A stretch of 64,000 nt of DNA from Erythrobacter colymbi. Lineage in GTDB: Bacteria; Pseudomonadota; Alphaproteobacteria; Sphingomonadales; Sphingomonadaceae. Below the pieces are notes generated by a model. That model saw only the letters and a program-made list of their open reading frames with translations. It was not told where the DNA came from and searched no databases. The position numbers and the translations under genes are program-made. The DNA lies in contig NZ_MUYK01000013.1 in NCBI RefSeq assembly GCF_002155685.1, positions 1 to 64,000 on the forward strand, read 5' to 3'. This document shows, in pieces, positions 60,522-64,000 of this stretch; the stretch's first letter is position 1, and the number at the start of each line of letters is the position of its first letter.

Positions 60522-61187
60522 ATGCCCCATTTCGCTCAAGGCGTGGTCAAGTTCCAGCGCGAGGTGTTCCCCGAAAAGCGCGAGCTGTTCGAACGCCTCT
60601 CGACCGGGCAGAGCCCCGAGGCGCTGTTCATCACCTGCTCGGACAGCCGGATCGAAACCGCGATGCTGACCCAGACCGATCCGGGCGAGCTGTTCATCTG
60701 CCGCAATGCCGGCAATATCGTCCCCCCGCACACCAACCAGACCGGCGGGATGACCGCCTCGATCGAATTCGCGATCGGGGCGCTCAGGATCCCCAACATC
60801 GTGATCTGCGGGCACACCGAATGCGGGGCGATGAAGGGGGCGATGAACCGCGCTGGCCTCACCAACCTGCCGCATGTGCGCGAATGGCTGGGCTATGCAC
60901 AGGGCGCGGTCGACATCACCGAGGCGCTGGGCGGCGGGCTCGACCCGCAGGCCAAGATGCGGATGCTGCTGGAGCAGAACGTAATCCTGCAACTGCAGCA
61001 CCTCAAGACCCATCCCACGGTCGCCGTGGCGCTGGCGCAGAAGGCGCTGACCCTGCACGGCTGGGTCTATGATATCACCACCGGCGAGGTGGAGGCCTAT
61101 GACGAGGCCAGCGGGGGTTGGGTGCCGGTCGAGGAGCGTTACGGCGCGGACATCGCCGCCACCGTGCTGCACGCCCACGCCTGCTGA
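60522..61187 (+). CDS. Beta-class carbonic anhydrase
   Basis: Interconverts carbon dioxide and bicarbonate. The 221-residue protein has zinc ligands Cys39, His98 and Cys101 and the Asp41-Arg43 pair in FITCSDSRIE and ICGHTECGAM. GGAGG lies 6 bases before the ATG. It has no signal peptide, so it acts in the cytoplasm. A terminator hairpin separates it from the convergent ArsR gene. Confidence 0.95.
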   Translation: MPHFAQGVVKFQREVFPEKRELFERLSTGQSPEALFITCSDSRIETAMLTQTDPGELFICRNAGNIVPPHTNQTGGMTASIEFAIGALRIPNIVICGHTECGAMKGAMNRAGLTNLPHVREWLGYAQGAVDITEALGGGLDPQAKMRMLLEQNVILQLQHLKTHPTVAVALAQKALTLHGWVYDITTGEVEAYDEASGGWVPVEERYGADIAATVLHAHAC

Positions 61188-61198
61188 GGCGCAAGGCC

Positions 61199-61219
61199 GG
61201 GCGGGGAACGGCCCCGCCC
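61199..61219. terminator. Terminator hairpin after carbonic anhydrase
   Basis: GGGCGGGG (61199-61206) pairs with CCCCGCCC (61212-61219) around AACGG, 11 bases past the stop, followed by TCTCC. It lies between two convergent genes. Confidence 0.55.
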
Positions 61220-61229
61220 TCTCCGATGA

Positions 61230-61595
61230 TCAGATCGCGTGCTCGACCGCTTCGGCGCGCCACATGTGCTTGGCCTCGGCGATGTCGACCGGAGTCGCGC
61301 GGCTCAGGCGGTGGGCGATGAAATCGATGCCGTCGATCAGCCACAGCGCCAGATCGGGCTGGGCAAGGCGATAGACCCGCTGCCGCCCGCGGGTCTCGGT
61401 CTCGACCAGGGCGACCGCGCGCAGCACGCCGAGGTGCTGCGAGACGCGGGTGGGAGAGATTTCGAGAAGGTCGCCAAGCTCGTTCACGGTCTGGTCGCCC
61501 GCTTGCAGCTTCAGCAACAGGCGGATGCGGTCAGGATGCGAAATCTGGCGCAGCACATGGGCCAGTTCCGTGGCAACGATCTTGCGGCTCGGCAT
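61230..61595 (-). CDS. ArsR family transcriptional regulator
   Basis: A 121-residue winged-helix repressor. LRQISHPDRIRLLLKL, then GDLLEISPTRVSQHLGVLRAVALVETETRGRQRVYRL give the classical ArsR wing and recognition helix. There is no Cys pair of the metal-sensing kind, so another signal or constitutive repression is likely. It is convergent with the carbonic anhydrase; downstream of its promoter lies the unrecognised gene at 61632. Confidence 0.88.
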   Translation of the reverse strand: MPSRKIVATELAHVLRQISHPDRIRLLLKLQAGDQTVNELGDLLEISPTRVSQHLGVLRAVALVETETRGRQRVYRLAQPDLALWLIDGIDFIAHRLSRATPVDIAEAKHMWRAEAVEHAI

Positions 61596-61626
61596 GGATA
61601 GTGACCTTTTCCCCGGTGAAATCTTC

Positions 61627-61642
61627 TTGTTTCACGAGACAA
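61627..61642. promoter_or_regulatory. Imperfect TTGTTTC/GAGACAA palindrome, weak parS resemblance
   Basis: TTGTTTCACGAGACAA keeps the left half TGTTTCACG of parS but has several mismatches on the right. It straddles the stop codon of the gene at 61632-62666, upstream of the ArsR gene, and may equally be an ArsR operator. Confidence 0.3.
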
Positions 61643-62666
61643 CGCGCATCACGGGCGTTTGGCTCCCGAAAATTGCAGATTTCTCACTTTTGATCGCAAG
61701 CCATTCTGCCTGCTTGCGTTTGCTGCTGCCCGTATCCTTGCACAGGCGGGCGAGGAAGGCGCTGTCGCTCAGGAGTGTTGCGTAGGGCGCATCACCTGCC
61801 CCGCGTCCGGCGGTGGTGGCGCCGCTGTCACGCAGCCGCGCCCAGGCATCGTGAAGCCGCCACGCCGCGCACGCCGCACCGGCGGCATCGAGGGCGAGCG
61901 CCAGCGCATGGACCAGCGCGGAGGCATCGAGCGCGAGGGTTTCGCACTCGCCCTCCCCCGCGGCCTCGGCGGTGATGGCGACCGGCCCCGCCTCGCCCTG
62001 CCACAGCATCGGCCAGGCCCCGCGCACGCCGCTGGCGCGGGCAAGGAGGGTGAAGACGGTGCTGCGCCATTCGGGCATGGCAATGACCGCGTCCCACGGC
62101 GGAGAGGCCGAGGCGAGCGGCACGAGCGCATCCTCGATCGCGAGCGCCTCGGCGACCGGTTCGCCCGCGGCTTGCAGCATCGCGGCGAGCCCGGCGCGGT
62201 GGCGGGCGTGGCCGACCAGCGCGATCCGCTCGCGACCCTCGCTGCGGGCGGCGCGCAGCATTGCGGCGAGCACCCCGGGCTGCGGCAGCGGCGCGCAGGT
62301 GGCGGGATGCGGGCTCATCAGGACCACATCGGTGCCGCCCTGCCCCGACACGGCGGCGCGGGCGTGTTCGCGGCAATAGCTCGCGGCGAACAGCGCCTGC
62401 GGCAGACCCGGCGCACCGCCGAGCTGGAAGGCAGCCGGACGCCAGCCGAGCCAGGGGGCGAAGAGCGGCGCTCTGTCCGCTGGCCCCACCGGAGCGAGAT
62501 CGGCAGCGATCCCGAGCCATTCGAGCAGCCGGGCGAGTTCCTCGTCCCACTCCGTCGGCGCTGGCTCGGCCGGGCAGGCGAGCCGCAAGGGCGCGCGCAC
62601 CACGGACAGCACCGCGGGCTGCGCGGCGGCGTCCGGCTGCTTGCGGGGGCTGTGGCCTTGTTCCAT
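61632..62666 (-). CDS. Hypothetical protein, possibly a degenerate isocitrate/isopropylmalate dehydrogenase-like fold
   Basis: A 344-residue, Ala-rich protein with no recognised family signature. The block PPWDAVIAMPEWRSTVFTLL, then GAWPMLW and a helical end with LHALALALDAAG-like residues follow the order of the substrate and cofactor parts of isopropylmalate dehydrogenases, but catalytic residues cannot be found, so this is only a faint resemblance. It has no signal peptide or membrane segment. The ATG at 62666 is the first in the frame. It runs toward the ArsR gene with a 36-base gap. Confidence 0.5.
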   Translation of the reverse strand: MEQGHSPRKQPDAAAQPAVLSVVRAPLRLACPAEPAPTEWDEELARLLEWLGIAADLAPVGPADRAPLFAPWLGWRPAAFQLGGAPGLPQALFAASYCREHARAAVSGQGGTDVVLMSPHPATCAPLPQPGVLAAMLRAARSEGRERIALVGHARHRAGLAAMLQAAGEPVAEALAIEDALVPLASASPPWDAVIAMPEWRSTVFTLLARASGVRGAWPMLWQGEAGPVAITAEAAGEGECETLALDASALVHALALALDAAGAACAAWRLHDAWARLRDSGATTAGRGAGDAPYATLLSDSAFLARLCKDTGSSKRKQAEWLAIKSEKSAIFGSQTPVMRVVS

Positions 62667-62871
62667 GCGGCGGTCTGCGGCTTTCCGGAAATGCGCGAGA
62701 GGAGCCGCCTGTTAGCCCCGACAGGTTGATCTGAAAAATTCAATCTTTCTACGCAAACGTTCCAGAATATGGATGATTGTCGCCAAGCCGCCCCGCCCGC
62801 GCAGGCTCCCGCTTGAAACCGCGCGTCCGCAGGTTCATCACGGGCGCGGGAGAAGAGGGGTACATACGAAA

Positions 62872-64000
62872 ATGAACACCGCAGCTTGGCGCGCCGGAGC
62901 GGCGCTCGCTCTGGCGCTGGCCGTCACCGCACCAGCCGCCGCGCAGGACGCGCCCGCCGGGGCGACGCCAGCGACCACCGCCGAACATCGCGCCACCGCC
63001 AGCGCCCTGCCGCCCGAAGGCACCCGCGATGCGGAGGATTCGACCCGCGGCTTCCTCGCCACGCGCGCCGAGCCGGTGATCCTCAATGCGGCCGGCAAGC
63101 CCGTCTGGAACCTCGATGCCTACGCCTTCGTCACCGGCCCCGCGCCCGCGACGGTGAACCCCTCGCTGTGGCGGCATATGAGCCACCTGAAGCACCACGG
63201 GCTCTACCAGGTGACGCCGAACCTGTGGCAGGTGCGCGGCTTCGATGTGTCGAACATGACCGTGATCCGCGGGGCGACGGGCTGGATCGTCATCGACCCG
63301 CTCACCAGCGTCGAGGCCGCCAAGGCCGCGCTCGATCTGGTCAACCAGACGCTCGGGGCCCGCCCGGTCAGCGCGGTGCTCTATTCGCACAGCCACGGCG
63401 ACCATTTCGGCGGGGTGCGCGGCGTGGTGGACGAGGCCGAGGTCAAGGCGGGCCGCGTGCCGGTGATCGCGCCCAAGGGCTTCATGGAGGAGGCCACGTC
63501 CGAGAACGTCATGGCCGGCCCCGCGATGCAGCGCCGCGCGGCCTACCAGTTCGGCACCGGGCTTGCCCCGGGCGCGACCGGCCAGATGGGCAGCGGCATC
63601 GGCAAGGGCCTGTCGGTCGGCACGCTCTCGCTGATCCCGCCCACAGACACCATCGCCGCCACCGGCGAGACGCGGGTGGTGGACGGCGTGAGCCTCGAAT
63701 TCCAGATCGTCTCGGGCACCGAGGCCCCGGCGGAGTTCAACGTCTTCGTGAAGCCGGAAAAGACCTTCCTCGCCGCCGAGATCGCGACCTGCTCGCTTCA
63801 CAACATCCTCACCCCGCGCGGGGCCAAGGTGCGCGATGCGCGGGCCTGGGCGCATTACCTTGACGAAGCCGCGGTCCGCTATGCGCCGCAGTCCGAGGCG
63901 GTAATCTCGAGCCACTGCTGGCCGATCTTCGGCAAGGCCGAGGGCACCGCGTGGCTTTCCGCCCAGCGCGACAATTACCGCTGGCTCCACGACCAGACCG
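62872..64000 (+). CDS. Alkylsulfatase-like metallo-beta-lactamase-fold hydrolase, 3' end outside window
   Basis: Cleaves sulfate from alkyl sulfates; the family (SdsA1/Bds1) uses two zinc ions. From the ATG at 62872 the frame is open to the window edge, at least 376 residues. The signal peptide ends near AAAQ (about residue 25), so it is exported. The first metal motif HSHGDHFGG lies at about 173-181 and the family block NMTVIRGATGWIVIDPLTS at 128-146. Later SSHCWPIFGKAEG marks the expected alkylsulfatase block with the third metal site. The C-terminal sterol-carrier-like domain would lie outside the window. The ribosome site is GAAGAGGGG. Confidence 0.87.
   Translation, partial: MNTAAWRAGAALALALAVTAPAAAQDAPAGATPATTAEHRATASALPPEGTRDAEDSTRGFLATRAEPVILNAAGKPVWNLDAYAFVTGPAPATVNPSLWRHMSHLKHHGLYQVTPNLWQVRGFDVSNMTVIRGATGWIVIDPLTSVEAAKAALDLVNQTLGARPVSAVLYSHSHGDHFGGVRGVVDEAEVKAGRVPVIAPKGFMEEATSENVMAGPAMQRRAAYQFGTGLAPGATGQMGSGIGKGLSVGTLSLIPPTDTIAATGETRVVDGVSLEFQIVSGTEAPAEFNVFVKPEKTFLAAEIATCSLHNILTPRGAKVRDARAWAHYLDEAAVRYAPQSEAVISSHCWPIFGKAEGTAWLSAQRDNYRWLHDQT

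Noticed and set aside
1..64000. CRISPR array, tRNA and rRNA genes
   Set aside because: No regularly spaced repeat arrays and no tRNA or rRNA consensus stretches were noticed on either strand. The CARF domain in RtcR belongs to RNA repair, not to a CRISPR locus.

Overview
The window is GC-rich (roughly two thirds G+C by eye). Its gene families are large TonB-dependent receptors, an exported formylglycine enzyme, a methylsuccinyl-CoA-dehydrogenase-like enzyme, an RND pump, tandem MAPEG proteins and a TviB-type dehydrogenase. Together these suggest an alphaproteobacterium, most likely a sphingomonad or Erythrobacter-like organism. That is inference from gene content; no rRNA or tRNA gene was recognised.

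Layout. (1) 1-11.8 kb is an accessory region. It holds the right part of an IS21-family element (istA, istB, terminal repeat ending near 1823). The element truncates the first gene of a three-gene operon whose last two products resemble conjugation proteins TraL and TraM. A type III-like restriction-modification pair follows on the minus strand, then an orphan hypothetical gene and a repeat-rich gene-poor stretch. (2) 11.9-16.5 kb is a tightly overlapping minus-strand operon: TetR regulator, lipoprotein formylglycine-generating enzyme, haloalkane dehalogenase, DUF1330 protein and a type I sulfatase that needs formylglycine. (3) 16.6-20 kb has an iron-siderophore receptor with a Fur-like box and an L,D-transpeptidase. 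(4) 20-27.3 kb is an RNA repair locus: rtcB, an unknown tryptophan-rich gene and rtcA behind a sigma54 promoter, with divergent rtcR (CARF plus AAA+) and a convergent DEAH helicase. (5) 27.3-33.5 kb has a TviB-type nucleotide-sugar dehydrogenase, a molybdopterin oxidoreductase with TetR, and a HerA-like ATPase. It is bracketed by two copies of a composite repeat made of a parS-like palindrome plus 11-bp G-rich tandem units. (6) 33.6-41.8 kb has AraC regulators, a porin, pirin, a small acetyltransferase-like protein, an isochorismatase-family enzyme, and an XapX-amidohydrolase-DoxX-DUF1275 operon. (7) 41.8-49.5 kb is a complete tripartite RND efflux operon followed by two convergent AraC regulators. 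(8) 49.6-64 kb has a CsaA-like protein, two MAPEG proteins, thioredoxin reductase, a phosphatase, a lone receiver domain, two acyl-CoA dehydrogenases, a large TonB receptor, beta-carbonic anhydrase, ArsR, an unrecognised gene, and a metallo-beta-lactamase-fold alkylsulfatase that runs off the right edge.

How the genes work together. The formylglycine enzyme should mature the sulfatase of the same operon in the cell envelope. RtcR, on sensing damaged RNA, should activate the rtcB-unknown-rtcA operon through the sigma54 promoter. The RND adaptor, pump and outer-membrane channel form one exporter. The two parS-like sites, if bound by ParB, would place this window in the origin-proximal part of the chromosome.
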